Assembly (NCBI GenBank): GCA_036744005.1
Contig: DAINOJ010000011.1
Location: 4,752-68,751 of the forward strand
DNA: 64,000 nt
Direction: 5' to 3'
From: CALCNS01 sp937897315
GTDB taxonomy: Bacteria; Bacillota; JAAYKD01
Below, piece by piece: positions 31,951 through 40,481 of this stretch (positions are counted from its first letter, which is position 1; every line of letters begins with the position of its first letter). A program made the position numbers and the translations under genes. Under the pieces are notes generated by a model. That model saw only the letters and a program-made list of their open reading frames with translations. It searched no databases and was not told the origin of the DNA.

Positions 31951-32790
31951 CTAATACTCAATTTTCTGAATCAAAAATCTCCCTGTCTTCAAATCGGTAA
32001 AGGCCTTTTGTAGCTCTTCTTTTGTATTCATTACGATGGGTCCACCCCAAGATATGGGTTCATTCAATGCTTCGGAACTGACAAACAGAACCTGAGAGTA
32101 GCGGTCCGCTGCTTGTATCACAATTTCATCTCCTGCAGAGACGTGAACGGCGGTTTTTTCAGAAACAAAAACTCCCCCCACGGTGACATCACCCAAAAGG
32201 GTAAACAATAAAACCGATTTGTCTTTCGGTGTCTGAATGACTTTGGAAACTCCGGGGTTTAAGTGGATATCATAGTAATCTAAGGGGAGATACAAGCTTT
32301 GGTAGCCCTGAATCCCTTCATACGTTCCGGCAAGAAGACGAATTTTTCCACCCTCGAAGAGGATTTCCTGGATTTCGTCATTCTTAATACTATGATACGC
32401 CGGATTGCACATTTTGTCTTTGGCCGGTAAATTCAACCACAGCTGCACACCTAACATGCGTTCCGATGCGGGGAGCTTTTCTTCGTGCAATATGCCAGAT
32501 CCTGCCGTCATCCATTGTACCTCACCATCGGATATGGTATCTTCGTTGCCCAAACTATCTTTATGCGTCATCTTACCCCGGTAGATATAACTCACCGTTT
32601 CGATTCCGCGATGTGGATGCATAGGGAAACCGGCAATATAATCGTCTGGATTCACACTATCGAAGGAGTCTAGCATGAGAATGGGATCAAAATCCTTCAC
32701 TGTGTTATGTCCAAGCACCCTTACTAAACTCACACCCGCTCCGTCGGAAGTGCGAAATCCGCGAACTTGCTTTTCTACTTGTCGTTGCAT
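31951..32790 (-). CDS. pirin-family cupin protein
   Basis: A 279-residue two-cupin protein. The N-terminal cupin holds the pirin metal ligands in MHPHRGIETVSYI and in the GILHEEKLP segment (two His plus a later His/Glu), and the opening RGFRTSDGAGVSLVRVLG is typical. Bacterial pirins act as quercetinases or bind other proteins; this one's role is unknown. Start ATG 32790 follows AAGGAGG 10 bases upstream. It lies between PPK2 (14 bases) and the cobalamin sensor (11 bases) in the long operon. Confidence 0.92.
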   Translation of the reverse strand: MQRQVEKQVRGFRTSDGAGVSLVRVLGHNTVKDFDPILMLDSFDSVNPDDYIAGFPMHPHRGIETVSYIYRGKMTHKDSLGNEDTISDGEVQWMTAGSGILHEEKLPASERMLGVQLWLNLPAKDKMCNPAYHSIKNDEIQEILFEGGKIRLLAGTYEGIQGYQSLYLPLDYYDIHLNPGVSKVIQTPKDKSVLLFTLLGDVTVGGVFVSEKTAVHVSAGDEIVIQAADRYSQVLFVSSEALNEPISWGGPIVMNTKEELQKAFTDLKTGRFLIQKIEY

Positions 32791-32804
32791 CGTGCTACAC
32801 CTCC

Positions 32805-33617
32805 TTAGTTTTCTTTCTTCGCCATGTTCCCAGCAATGTCAGGGATATATTTTAGTTTCTGCATGGGTGGCCGAGTATATCCTTCGTCTTTTTGCTTTTC
32901 CGGCAAAATAAACTCAGCATGTGGGATATCTTCATAAGGGATTTGACTCAAAATATGGGAGATCACGTTAATGCGTGCATGCCTCTTGTTATCGGAGTCC
33001 ACGACATACCATGGGGATTGCTCGGTATCGGTATATTGGAACATCACGTCTTTGGCACGGGAGTAATCTACCCAGCGAGCTCGTGCTTCTTTGTCCATTT
33101 CGCTGAGCTTCCATCGTTTGGCATCATCGTGGATTCGGTCTTGAAAGCGCTTCTCTTGTTCTTCATCGCTCACAGAAAACCAGTATTTGATCAGGATGAT
33201 ACCGGAGCGAATCAGGAGTTCCTCAAACCGGGGCACTGCTTTCAGGAAATCCCAATACTCTTCTTCGCTACAAAACCCCATGACTCTTTCCACACCGGCT
33301 CGGTTGTACCAACTTCGGTCAAATAAGACCATTTCTCCGGCAGAGGGTAAATGGGCAGCATAGCGTTGAAAATACCATTGAGTTCGTTCTTTGTCGGTCG
33401 GTTTGGGGAGAGCGGCAATTCGGCATGTTCTTGGGTTCAAGTTTTTGACAATACGTTTGATTGCCCCACCTTTTCCGGCCGCATCGCGACCTTCGAATAA
33501 GATCACCACACGAAGGCCTTTGTGAACAATCCAGTCTTGTAAATTGACCAATTCATTTTGCAGTTCCTCTAATGTATTCTTGTACGCTTTTTTTGAAAGT
33601 TTCGCCACTTCATACAT
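32805..33617 (-). CDS. ppk2: polyphosphate kinase 2 (PPK2)
   Basis: A 270-residue PPK2-family kinase: Walker A EGRDAAGKGGAIKR near residue 43, lid arginine segment, Walker B FDRSWYNRAGVERVMGF, and the KYWFSVSDEEQEKRF motif. Members phosphorylate nucleoside di- or monophosphates using polyphosphate, recycling GTP or ATP. One-domain length matches class I. The ATG at 33617 abuts its GGGGAG, so GTG 33608 three codons later may be the real start. Co-directional with PNPOx (15 bases) and pirin (14 bases). Confidence 0.93.
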   Translation of the reverse strand: MYEVAKLSKKAYKNTLEELQNELVNLQDWIVHKGLRVVILFEGRDAAGKGGAIKRIVKNLNPRTCRIAALPKPTDKERTQWYFQRYAAHLPSAGEMVLFDRSWYNRAGVERVMGFCSEEEYWDFLKAVPRFEELLIRSGIILIKYWFSVSDEEQEKRFQDRIHDDAKRWKLSEMDKEARARWVDYSRAKDVMFQYTDTEQSPWYVVDSDNKRHARINVISHILSQIPYEDIPHAEFILPEKQKDEGYTRPPMQKLKYIPDIAGNMAKKEN

Positions 33618-33632
33618 CTCCCCTTTCCGATT

Positions 33633-34127
33633 CTATTTTGATTCTTTGTTAGCTCGCACGAATTCTATCGCTTCTTTCCCGGTCATATGCTCAATATCCA
33701 GAGCAATAAGGTAGGTTTGTTGGCAGTCCAACGCTGCTTTCTCTTTGGCTTCTAAAGGTTGATCTGCAGAATATTTCTCCACTAGGGCACGTAATGCTTC
33801 TACGTGTTCTTCCCCTTCTGCAATTCTGGCTCTGCCAAAGGCAATCACGCTTCGAAAATAGGACGTATACTCCGCACTGACAATGGTATCTTCATCAATG
33901 ACAGCAAACGAAACTTTGCTGTTCTTTTGTATGGCATCGATTTTGTGTCCTTGCTTGGCAGAATGAAAGTAGATTCTACCCATATGATATACAAAACTCA
34001 TGGGTACCGCATACGGATAATCCATATCCCCTATGCACGCCAAAACCCCATTGGTTGCTCGACATAACACCTTCTCTGTGTCCATGTGGTTTAATAATTG
34101 CTTGTTTCTTCTCATTTCACGAAACAT
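33633..34127 (-). CDS. pyridoxamine 5'-phosphate oxidase-family flavin protein (NimA-like)
   Basis: A 164-residue split-barrel flavin-binding protein: MFREMRRNKQLL opens the protein, and GVLACIGDMDYPYAVPMSFVYHMGRIYFHSAKQGHKID is the classical FMN-binding stretch of the NimA/5-nitroimidazole reductase type. The family reduces nitro-compounds or binds FMN/heme; activity unknown. Start ATG 34127 is fixed by AAGGAGG 7-8 bases upstream; an open frame extends upstream without a ribosome site. Confidence 0.87.
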   Translation of the reverse strand: MFREMRRNKQLLNHMDTEKVLCRATNGVLACIGDMDYPYAVPMSFVYHMGRIYFHSAKQGHKIDAIQKNSKVSFAVIDEDTIVSAEYTSYFRSVIAFGRARIAEGEEHVEALRALVEKYSADQPLEAKEKAALDCQQTYLIALDIEHMTGKEAIEFVRANKESK

Positions 34128-34138
34128 GGAAATCCTCC

Positions 34139-34549
34139 TTAGTGATGGTTGCCGGTCATATAGCACCATGTGGCGATCTCTGCGATGAGCTCAAACGGCA
34201 CCGGTTCCGAATACTGAAATTGAATGGCCCCTTTACTGGTTTTATAAGGTTTGAGTTGTTCGGCAAATTGCTCAATCGCTTCCGAGCCCGGATACAACCC
34301 CATATGATTCTTGAAGGCAGCAAAATGAATGATGTTTTGTTTTTTTCGGAAGGTAGGCATGCTCCATGATATTTTTTCCTCAGCACCCGGCAATACAGAA
34401 CGGATGGTCTCGCGAACCTTTTGCAACAACGGTCGAATCGTATCGGGTTGAGCCAAGATATATGCCTCCACGGTTTTAGGGGATTCTTCGCAAAAATGGT
34501 CTTGATTGTTATGTTTGAATTCTCTTTTACACTTTGGGCATTGCCACAT
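34139..34549 (-). CDS. DUF1801 protein with N-terminal zinc-finger-like segment
   Basis: A 136-residue protein. The first 20 residues (CPKCKREF, then H and C) form a C-x2-C zinc-ribbon-like motif; the remainder is a DUF1801/YdhG-like domain with EEKISWSMPTF and KNHMGLYPG. The fold is thought to be alpha/beta but biochemical function is unknown to me. Start ATG 34549 follows AAGGAGG. It sits between DUF4256 and PNPOx genes in the long operon. Confidence 0.82.
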   Translation of the reverse strand: MWQCPKCKREFKHNNQDHFCEESPKTVEAYILAQPDTIRPLLQKVRETIRSVLPGAEEKISWSMPTFRKKQNIIHFAAFKNHMGLYPGSEAIEQFAEQLKPYKTSKGAIQFQYSEPVPFELIAEIATWCYMTGNHH

Positions 34550-34565
34550 GGGATACCCTCCTTTA

Positions 34566-35111
34566 CTAGATTTTCAATACACCTCTGAAACCTCGGGAAG
34601 AATAATACGATTCCGCACCGTTGTGATACACGAAAACCGTATCATACCGACGGTCACAGAAGAGTGCACCGCCCATCTCTCGTATCTTCTGAGGTGTTTG
34701 TACCCAGCTGGACGTTTTCGTGTCAAAGGGTTCTATCTCTTGCAATCCACGATAATGTGTTTCGTTCAAAAGCTCAACACCCATTTCTGCTGCCATATCG
34801 ACCACATTCCCCACTGGCTTATTCTCTTTCCGTGCATCTAAAGCGATGCGATCGTAGCAGAGACTTCTTCTTCCTTTTGGGGATTCCGCAGAACAATCAC
34901 AGTAAATGAGTTCATCGTTCTGTTGGTCATAAAAGACCACATCGGGTTCTCCGCCCGTCTCTTCCATGCGTTGGAGTGTTCTAAGGTTGTTCTCTCTTCT
35001 TTCAATACGAGCCAGTACAAAGGACCAAGATAGTTCCGGATGACGGTGCTTGTTCTTTTCAAATCGGTTTTTCAAGATTTCGAGCAGAGTTCCATAGTCT
35101 TGTAGCGACAT
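34566..35111 (-). CDS. DUF4256 protein
   Basis: A 181-residue soluble protein I recognise as DUF4256 from the LEILKNRFEKNKHRHPELSW-type opening, GGEPDVVFYD and GRRSLCYDRIALDARKENKP segments. No function is assigned. Cysteines in YCDCSAESP could bind metal but there is no proof. Start ATG 35111 is chosen because AAAGGAG lies 8 bases upstream; two earlier ATGs are too near. It begins 13 bases after the radical SAM stop, so it may be a partner of that enzyme. Confidence 0.8.
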   Translation of the reverse strand: MSLQDYGTLLEILKNRFEKNKHRHPELSWSFVLARIERRENNLRTLQRMEETGGEPDVVFYDQQNDELIYCDCSAESPKGRRSLCYDRIALDARKENKPVGNVVDMAAEMGVELLNETHYRGLQEIEPFDTKTSSWVQTPQKIREMGGALFCDRRYDTVFVYHNGAESYYSSRGFRGVLKI

Positions 35112-35124
35112 GTCCATCTCTCCT

Positions 35125-36255
35125 TTAAAAATCAAACTTCAGCATGGGTGGTTGATAGCGTATCGGTAAGGTTTCTTCTTCTAGAAAATGGAAATTCTCA
35201 TCGTTTAAAACGGGCAAAAAGGAAGAAAAGGGGAAACTCTCAAACTCACAAGCATAATCGCTCGCACCAAACCACTTGCCTTCTTTGTTGCTCAAGTTTA
35301 ACCCTCTCGCAAATTTTGTGTCGTTCGAGCAGTCGTGAACCACGATACCCCATTGTTCACGCCCAGCCACAGCCATGAGTTGTAAGCTGAGCTCCCGGCT
35401 CCAAATAGGGGAAATATAACCATGCCTGGAAATATACATATTCTCTCCCGAGTAGTTATCGATGTTATTCTCGTTCAAATGCAATTCTGCGCAATTCATA
35501 AAATCGAGTTGAGTTTGGAGAATGAGTTCTTTCTTCGCTAAGAAGGCTTGGAAAAACTCAGGCGTCATCGGCGTCTCTATGCCAACAAACGGAATATATT
35601 TTTTTGCCGTTTTCATGTTCTCAATCACGAAATCAGCAGTATTGGAAGCGCCTAAGTTAAAGCGAAGTTCATTCAGCCCCGCTTCCGCCAACGCTTTCAA
35701 ATTTTCTTCGGTGGCTAGAGTGCCATTGGTATACATATGCTGATGAATCCCGGCATTCTTAAAGTGACGAATCACCGGGTAATATTTTTCGATTTCCATG
35801 AATGGTTCTAAATAAACATAGGAAATGCCTGTCGGTTTTTGGTGTATCGACAACAGCAATTCTAAATCTCGCTCATAGAATTTGCTGCCACCAATCTCCC
35901 ATAGACCTTCACCTACAGGCGACATCGCATCGATTTCACCATAATTATAACAAAATTTGCAATTCAAATTGCAAGTATGTGTTTTACGTACAGCGCTAAG
36001 ACCACTTCCCAAAAGACACGACTTACAGCCCTGGGGGAAGTGATCGTCTGGTCCAACATACAGCGTTCTATTATGTAAGGACTTTAACCCGGGTATCTGC
36101 TTCTTGAGTTTCTCCTGCCGGTCGAAAACGGTGGCTTCGATTTGAGCAAAGGTAGCAAAGATGATTTCTTCGTGTAATGGGGTAATTTCCTCTTCTTCGC
36201 TCATTTGCGCAAAGTGGTCGAACCAGATTAAGGCATCTTGTTTTGAGATTTTCAC
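35125..36255 (-). CDS. radical SAM enzyme of unknown function
   Basis: A 376-residue radical-SAM protein. The cluster motif is CNLNCKFCYNYG (CxxxCxxC) around residue 92, preceded by a GCKSCLLGSG segment with two extra cysteines that might hold an auxiliary site. SYVYLEPFMEIEKYYP and YTNGTLATEE follow as in SPASM-less enzymes. I cannot name a substrate. It begins with GTG 36255, with AAAGGAG 5-6 bases upstream. Its neighbours are a predicted sugar/aminoglycoside-type kinase and DUF4256. The C-terminal 120 residues carry CSNDTKF and YACEFESF cysteines. Confidence 0.88.
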   Translation of the reverse strand: MKISKQDALIWFDHFAQMSEEEEITPLHEEIIFATFAQIEATVFDRQEKLKKQIPGLKSLHNRTLYVGPDDHFPQGCKSCLLGSGLSAVRKTHTCNLNCKFCYNYGEIDAMSPVGEGLWEIGGSKFYERDLELLLSIHQKPTGISYVYLEPFMEIEKYYPVIRHFKNAGIHQHMYTNGTLATEENLKALAEAGLNELRFNLGASNTADFVIENMKTAKKYIPFVGIETPMTPEFFQAFLAKKELILQTQLDFMNCAELHLNENNIDNYSGENMYISRHGYISPIWSRELSLQLMAVAGREQWGIVVHDCSNDTKFARGLNLSNKEGKWFGASDYACEFESFPFSSFLPVLNDENFHFLEEETLPIRYQPPMLKFDF

Positions 36256-36277
36256 AGTGTCTCCTTTACGGGCTTGC

Positions 36278-37192
36278 TTATGGATTGCTCATGGGTGGGA
36301 CTTCATACCAAGTGGGAATACGACTTTCACATTGCCCAAACCAGTTCAACACGTCTTGAGCCTGATTTTTCATAACCTGTACTTCTTTTTCACCAAAGGG
36401 GATGGCCCATGGTATGGACGAAATGGTATTGGCAGCGATATAAAACAACAAATAAGAGAAAAAGATTTCTGGCGGCTCTCCTTGAAAGTACCCATGGATT
36501 TGCCCTGTCGCAAAAGCGGGACTTACCGTTGCACTCCAAACAATGCGATTAAACTCTTCCCAAGGATCTCCGTAATCGGGTCGGTTGAAGTCGATGACAT
36601 AAATATTTTGCTGTTCAGAGACAATCAGGTTACCCACATGATAATCGCCATGTTGTGCAGATTGCGGTCTGTTTTGTAACAGATGTCGTTGGGTTTGCAG
36701 GTAATGAATTAGTTTCTCGTCCCCTTGAAAACGCAACCCACAGTCTAAATAACGTTGGATCCGTGTATGGATTTTACGATTGAATCGAACTTCCCAATCT
36801 TCCTGTTCCGGTGGAGCGGGTATGGTATGAATTTCCCGTAGAATTTGTCCGGCTTGAACACCTAACTGGTATTGCTGCACCGCAGGATACTTGGGCAACA
36901 CACTTTCGACATCTTCACCCGGGGACCATGACAATAGGGTATAGACAAATTCATCATGGCAACATCGGCCAAAATCAATCGGCTGGGACATGCGAATACC
37001 CAATTGCGAGATCGTACTCATAAACCGGTACTCCGCTTGTTTCTTTTCGAGTTCGTCTTTCGCAGCCAGACGTAACAACAATGGCTGATTTTGATACGTC
37101 TCTATGTAATATTTACGGTCGCTGGACCAACCTTTTAGTAGTGGTTCAACCACCCTGAAATGAGGGAATTGTTCCTTTATGCGGGAAATCAT
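36278..37192 (-). CDS. APH-type phosphotransferase (first)
   Basis: A 304-residue aminoglycoside-phosphotransferase/choline-kinase fold protein: the Brenner motif is QHGDYHVGNLI near residue 181 and the DFG-like metal motif YVIDFNRPDYGDPWEE. Members phosphorylate small alcohols, amines or antibiotics; the resistance role is not implied. Its ATG overlaps the TGA of DUF2087 (ATGA), a coupled start. Radical SAM lies 22 bases downstream. A second APH-type gene is located 0.3 kb upstream in the same run. Confidence 0.85.
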   Translation of the reverse strand: MISRIKEQFPHFRVVEPLLKGWSSDRKYYIETYQNQPLLLRLAAKDELEKKQAEYRFMSTISQLGIRMSQPIDFGRCCHDEFVYTLLSWSPGEDVESVLPKYPAVQQYQLGVQAGQILREIHTIPAPPEQEDWEVRFNRKIHTRIQRYLDCGLRFQGDEKLIHYLQTQRHLLQNRPQSAQHGDYHVGNLIVSEQQNIYVIDFNRPDYGDPWEEFNRIVWSATVSPAFATGQIHGYFQGEPPEIFFSYLLFYIAANTISSIPWAIPFGEKEVQVMKNQAQDVLNWFGQCESRIPTWYEVPPMSNP

Positions 37193-37494
37193 ATTCGTTC
37201 GTCCTCAAACTCTGGGAACACGGGCTGCTCTGTTTCCATCCAATATTTACTTCCGTTGATTTCACGACCCAAAAAACGCAAATCATACAGTTCGCGTCGC
37301 AACAAGGCAGCATCTTCAAAGGTATGCCATCGGTTCAAAAGCTCGTTGACCTCTTTTTCTGTATATTCTTTCATGGGTTCAAATTTAGAAGCCAGATAAT
37401 ACAGTGAAGCGTCTTTCAATTTTCTTTTGGTGGGGTATGCTTTTAATCTCATTTCATCGTCCAAGAAATTTCTTAATATGGTTTCTACTTTCAT
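37189..37494 (-). CDS. DUF2087 protein
   Basis: A 101-residue protein that matches DUF2087 (LRNFLDDEMRLKAYPTKRKLKDASLYYLASKFE...Y.E.EVNELLNRWHTFEDAALLRRELYDLRFL pattern). In other bacteria this domain forms the C-terminus of HTH-type regulators; here it stands alone. It probably has a winged-helix-like fold and may bind nucleic acid or partner proteins. Start ATG 37494 follows GGAG. Coupled to the first APH-type gene. Confidence 0.88.
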   Translation of the reverse strand: MKVETILRNFLDDEMRLKAYPTKRKLKDASLYYLASKFEPMKEYTEKEVNELLNRWHTFEDAALLRRELYDLRFLGREINGSKYWMETEQPVFPEFEDERI

Positions 37495-37503
37495 GATGTT
37501 CTC

Positions 37504-38448
37504 CTAACTTCTTTGTATTAATGGGAGGAAGATGGTTTTACACCACCGTTCCACGGCAGATGGGTACCATTCCTCCATAAAAAACCGATCATGTTGACAG
37601 CTTATAAAAAGTAATACAGACAAAGCCAAAAAGCTATCTCGATGGAGTGTCGGCACTTCAAAGCCACATTCGTCGAAATACCCCAAACTGACCGCGTCTT
37701 GCTGTTCCTTACTCTGATAATTCGAAGCGATCATACCACATTCCTGTGCGCGATATCCATAACCCGATAAAGAAAAATCGATGGGGGCGAGTCCCTCTTT
37801 GGTTTGAATCAGATTCCCGAACCCCATATCGGCATGCAATAATGCCACTGAATCGGGTTCTTGGTCCAGCTTCGCCATCAGTGAGGAGATGAATTCCAGT
37901 GTGTCTTTACAAATTTTCGTTTGCTCAAGGGAAATATGACTCCTTGAGAAAGCTACATCCATTTCGTTCCTCATCCTGCCTAACGTGTTGCTGTTGTATG
38001 TTAGGCGCGCTCCGGTGAATCCTTGGGTCGCAAGATGGATTTTGGCGGCTAACTGACCAATTTCATAAGCAGACGTAATCGCTGTTTCTTTATTGAGGGG
38101 TTCGCCTTCTAACCAATGTAAAAGGCAGGCAGGGATTTCGTTATCTAAAATGGCAACAGACTCCCCGGTTTTGGTTTGAACCGGCCTTTGTACAGGAAAT
38201 AAAGCGGCTTTCTCTATATGAGACAGTAAGTCCATTTCACTTTGCAATAGAGTGATCGGATCCATCGGTTCAAAGATTTTTAGCTCAAAGCCCTCACGTG
38301 GCAGACGGATTCTTAGGGCATATACTTGCTTATCCTCCACCACCTTGCATGTAATATTTTCATTATGTCTTAAAAAAGTCGTCTTCGGATTGGTTAATGG
38401 GTACCTTTGTAAGGCCTCTTCTATGTATGTTTCCACTCTTTGAGTCAT
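37504..38448 (-). CDS. APH-type phosphotransferase (second)
   Basis: A 314-residue protein of the same fold as its neighbour but divergent: the catalytic segment is LLHADMGFGNLI (Asp in HAD in place of HGD) and the DFG-like motif is PIDFSLSGYGYRAQECG. ITCKV..VYALRIRLPR is the nucleotide-binding strand pair. Similar proteins belong to the homoserine/choline-kinase-like group; substrate unknown. Start ATG 38448 follows GGGGTGA. It is the first gene of the long co-directional string and has a promoter just upstream. Confidence 0.83.
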   Translation of the reverse strand: MTQRVETYIEEALQRYPLTNPKTTFLRHNENITCKVVEDKQVYALRIRLPREGFELKIFEPMDPITLLQSEMDLLSHIEKAALFPVQRPVQTKTGESVAILDNEIPACLLHWLEGEPLNKETAITSAYEIGQLAAKIHLATQGFTGARLTYNSNTLGRMRNEMDVAFSRSHISLEQTKICKDTLEFISSLMAKLDQEPDSVALLHADMGFGNLIQTKEGLAPIDFSLSGYGYRAQECGMIASNYQSKEQQDAVSLGYFDECGFEVPTLHRDSFLALSVLLFISCQHDRFFMEEWYPSAVERWCKTIFLPLIQRS

Positions 38449-38475
38449 AGGTCACCCCGCATTATATAAATTATG

Positions 38476-38530
38476 ACACAATTATACCAGAACTTTGCTC
38501 TTAAAACAAGCAAAGCTCTGGTATTGTGTT
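38476..38530. terminator. long imperfect hairpin between two operons
   Basis: ACACAAT..ACCAGA.CTTTGCT pairs with AGCAAAG.TCTGGTATTGTGT around an 8-base loop. It may end the GNAT operon on the minus strand, but no strong T-run follows there, so the role is uncertain. The promoter of the downstream operon is inside it. Confidence 0.45.
38481..38509 (-). promoter_or_regulatory. promoter of the 12-gene string
   Basis: On the minus strand TTGTTT (complement of 38504-38509) and TATAAT (complement of 38481-38486) are 17 bases apart, about 30 bases before the first gene's start. The promoter is embedded in the hairpin loop and arm. Confidence 0.7.
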
Positions 38531-38576
38531 TATTTCAATAAAATTACACAGAATGTTGGAAATAGTAGATGATGCG

Positions 38577-39131
38577 TTAGGCTTCGATTACTTCATCAAC
38601 TATTGACCTAATGAATTGCTTTTCCGATCTTGACATATCAAACTCATAGTACTTCTCGTTTTGCTTGGTTTCTTCACACCATTTTAAGCCGATATATTTA
38701 AAGCCTGCTTTGGTTAATACTCGTTGTGAGGCCGCGTTTTTTGGATCCACCGATGCACCCACGTTGCGAATGCGTAGTGTGCTCTTGGCATATTCGATGC
38801 ATGCCTGAACGGCTTCGGTAGCAAATCCTTGTCCCCAAGCATTCTTTGCTAAATGATACATGATTTCTGTGTCGTATCCTCTGCTCGGGGGATTGAAACC
38901 ACAGACTCCTATGGTCTCGTTGGTATCCTTGCGAACGACTTTGAAAGGTGAAAACCCTTTTTCTTTATACATATTCATATAATACTGCAAAGCTTGAGCT
39001 TCCCTCTCTTTGGTTCCGGCACCACCACAATACTGCATGATTTCGCTATCACCCCATATTTGATAAATCTCATCAAAATCGGTGAGTTCTAAAGTCAGAT
39101 AACTTAGTCGCTCAGACTCAAACAGAATCAT
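38577..39131 (-). CDS. GNAT N-acetyltransferase (RimJ/RimL type)
   Basis: A 184-residue GNAT: ESERLSYLTLELTDFDEI opens the domain, the CoA site is in HLAKNAWGQGFATEAVQACIEYA, and RNVGASVDPKNAASQRVLTKAGFKYIG is the ribosomal-protein/amino-group acceptor-type C-terminal part. Start ATG 39131 lies within the end of the upstream GNAT gene (overlap 14 bases), with GAGGA upstream, so expression is coupled. Specific substrate unknown. Confidence 0.9.
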   Translation of the reverse strand: MILFESERLSYLTLELTDFDEIYQIWGDSEIMQYCGGAGTKEREAQALQYYMNMYKEKGFSPFKVVRKDTNETIGVCGFNPPSRGYDTEIMYHLAKNAWGQGFATEAVQACIEYAKSTLRIRNVGASVDPKNAASQRVLTKAGFKYIGLKWCEETKQNEKYYEFDMSRSEKQFIRSIVDEVIEA

Positions 39132-39696
39132 TTCTTTTCCTCGTTTCATAAATTTCTCGATTCATGTAATACAAGACATGTTTTCGTAAAGGACTGTCCT
39201 CGGGAAAACCTGGGTAAAAAAACTCCCCGGTTTTTTGTAATCCAATTCTCTTCATCACGTTCTCGGAAGGAACATTCAAAACCGGTGTATTGCAGTATAC
39301 CTCATCAAATCCGAGTGTTTCGAAGCCTTGTTGTAAGCAAGCCATCGCTCCTTCGGTTGCATATCCCAATCCCCAAGCAGAGGGCTTTAACCTCCATCCG
39401 ATTTCAATACAAGGTGAAAATTCGGCATCAATAACCAGTTTATGAAAGCCAATGAAGCCGATAAACTCTCGATTACTCAAGGTCTCTACCGCATAGAGGC
39501 CCCAGCCATACTTTGAGAATTGAGCTTGTATCGTGTTGATGTAGAATCGCTCGGTACTTTCCTCAGATATAAGGTTGCGAAAGTAGCGACAGACCCGTGG
39601 ATCTAGATTCATTTTTTTAAACTCGGGAAGATCTTTAGGAAACCAATCCCGTAATCTTAATCGTTTTGTCTCAAACGGTTGAATCGAATTTACCAT
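39118..39696 (-). CDS. GNAT N-acetyltransferase (RimJ/RimL type)
   Basis: A 192-residue GNAT of the same broad type: FETKRLRLRDWFPKDLPEF, IGWRLKPSAWGLGYATEGAMACLQQGF (CoA pyrophosphate loop) and NVPSENVMKRIGLQKTGEFFYP. The start ATG 39696 overlaps the stop region of the upstream dioxygenase gene by 7 bases. Two GNATs in tandem may modify different amines or be paralogues after duplication, though sequence identity appears low. Confidence 0.9.
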   Translation of the reverse strand: MVNSIQPFETKRLRLRDWFPKDLPEFKKMNLDPRVCRYFRNLISEESTERFYINTIQAQFSKYGWGLYAVETLSNREFIGFIGFHKLVIDAEFSPCIEIGWRLKPSAWGLGYATEGAMACLQQGFETLGFDEVYCNTPVLNVPSENVMKRIGLQKTGEFFYPGFPEDSPLRKHVLYYMNREIYETRKRNDSV

Positions 39697-40469
39697 AAGA
39701 AAGCCACCGCTCTTTTCCCTAAAATGTAGTCATCGAACACCTTTTTCCCTTTAGAAGGGGCTAACCCCGCGCAAACAAGAAGGGGTAGCAAATGCTCTTC
39801 TCGAGGATGGCAATACTTTGCATATGGAAACTCTTTCCACTTTAAAAATGCATTCCAACGGGGTTCATACTCCTCTACGCAACAAATCTCTGACAAGAGC
39901 TCTTGAAAGTCATTGTTTTTTGGGTCTTCTTTTTCCACTCCGGAAAAGTCAAACTCTCGCATGTTATGAAAGGAGAAACCAGAACCAATGAACAGAATCT
40001 TTTCGCGTAAAAGAGGTTGCAACGCTTTCCCCAATGCCAAATGAGTGAAGGGGTCCAAATTTCGATGTAGTGATATTTGCACCACTGGTATATTTGCCTT
40101 TGGATACATCATCTTCAGAGGAATATAAGAGCCGTGGTCGTAGGGTCTTCTCGGATTTAAAGCCGCTTGGACTCCCTCACGTTTCAACAATTCCACGATT
40201 CTATTGGCTAACACCGGATGCCCTTTACAAGGGTATTGCAATTGATATGCTTCTTTTGGGAACCCGTAGTAATCATACAGGATTCCCGGTTCTTCTCCAC
40301 TTTGTACTTGAATCGTATTTTCTTCCCAATGAGCACTGAAGACGACAATCGCTTCCGGTTCTTCCAATGATTTTGGCAACTCCGTCATGAAAGCATTCAT
40401 CTTGGCATGAGAAGGATCTCCTAATATGGGCAATGGACCTCCTCCATGTGAGAAATATACAATACTCAT
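39690..40469 (-). CDS. DODA-type extradiol dioxygenase (class III, LigB-like)
   Basis: A 259-residue enzyme: metal-binding His in YFSHGGGPLP and in VFSAHWEE, with PYDHGSYIPLKMMYP, the active-site histidine in SGFSFHNM and HPREEHLLPLLVCAGLA near the end, all in line with DODA-type aromatic-ring-opening dioxygenases. In anaerobes these proteins may have other roles. Start ATG 40469 follows AAAGGAG. It lies 12 bases after the DUF3795 stop and is coupled to the GNAT gene behind it. Confidence 0.9.
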   Translation of the reverse strand: MSIVYFSHGGGPLPILGDPSHAKMNAFMTELPKSLEEPEAIVVFSAHWEENTIQVQSGEEPGILYDYYGFPKEAYQLQYPCKGHPVLANRIVELLKREGVQAALNPRRPYDHGSYIPLKMMYPKANIPVVQISLHRNLDPFTHLALGKALQPLLREKILFIGSGFSFHNMREFDFSGVEKEDPKNNDFQELLSEICCVEEYEPRWNAFLKWKEFPYAKYCHPREEHLLPLLVCAGLAPSKGKKVFDDYILGKRAVAFLW

Positions 40470-40481
40470 GTTGGTACTCCT

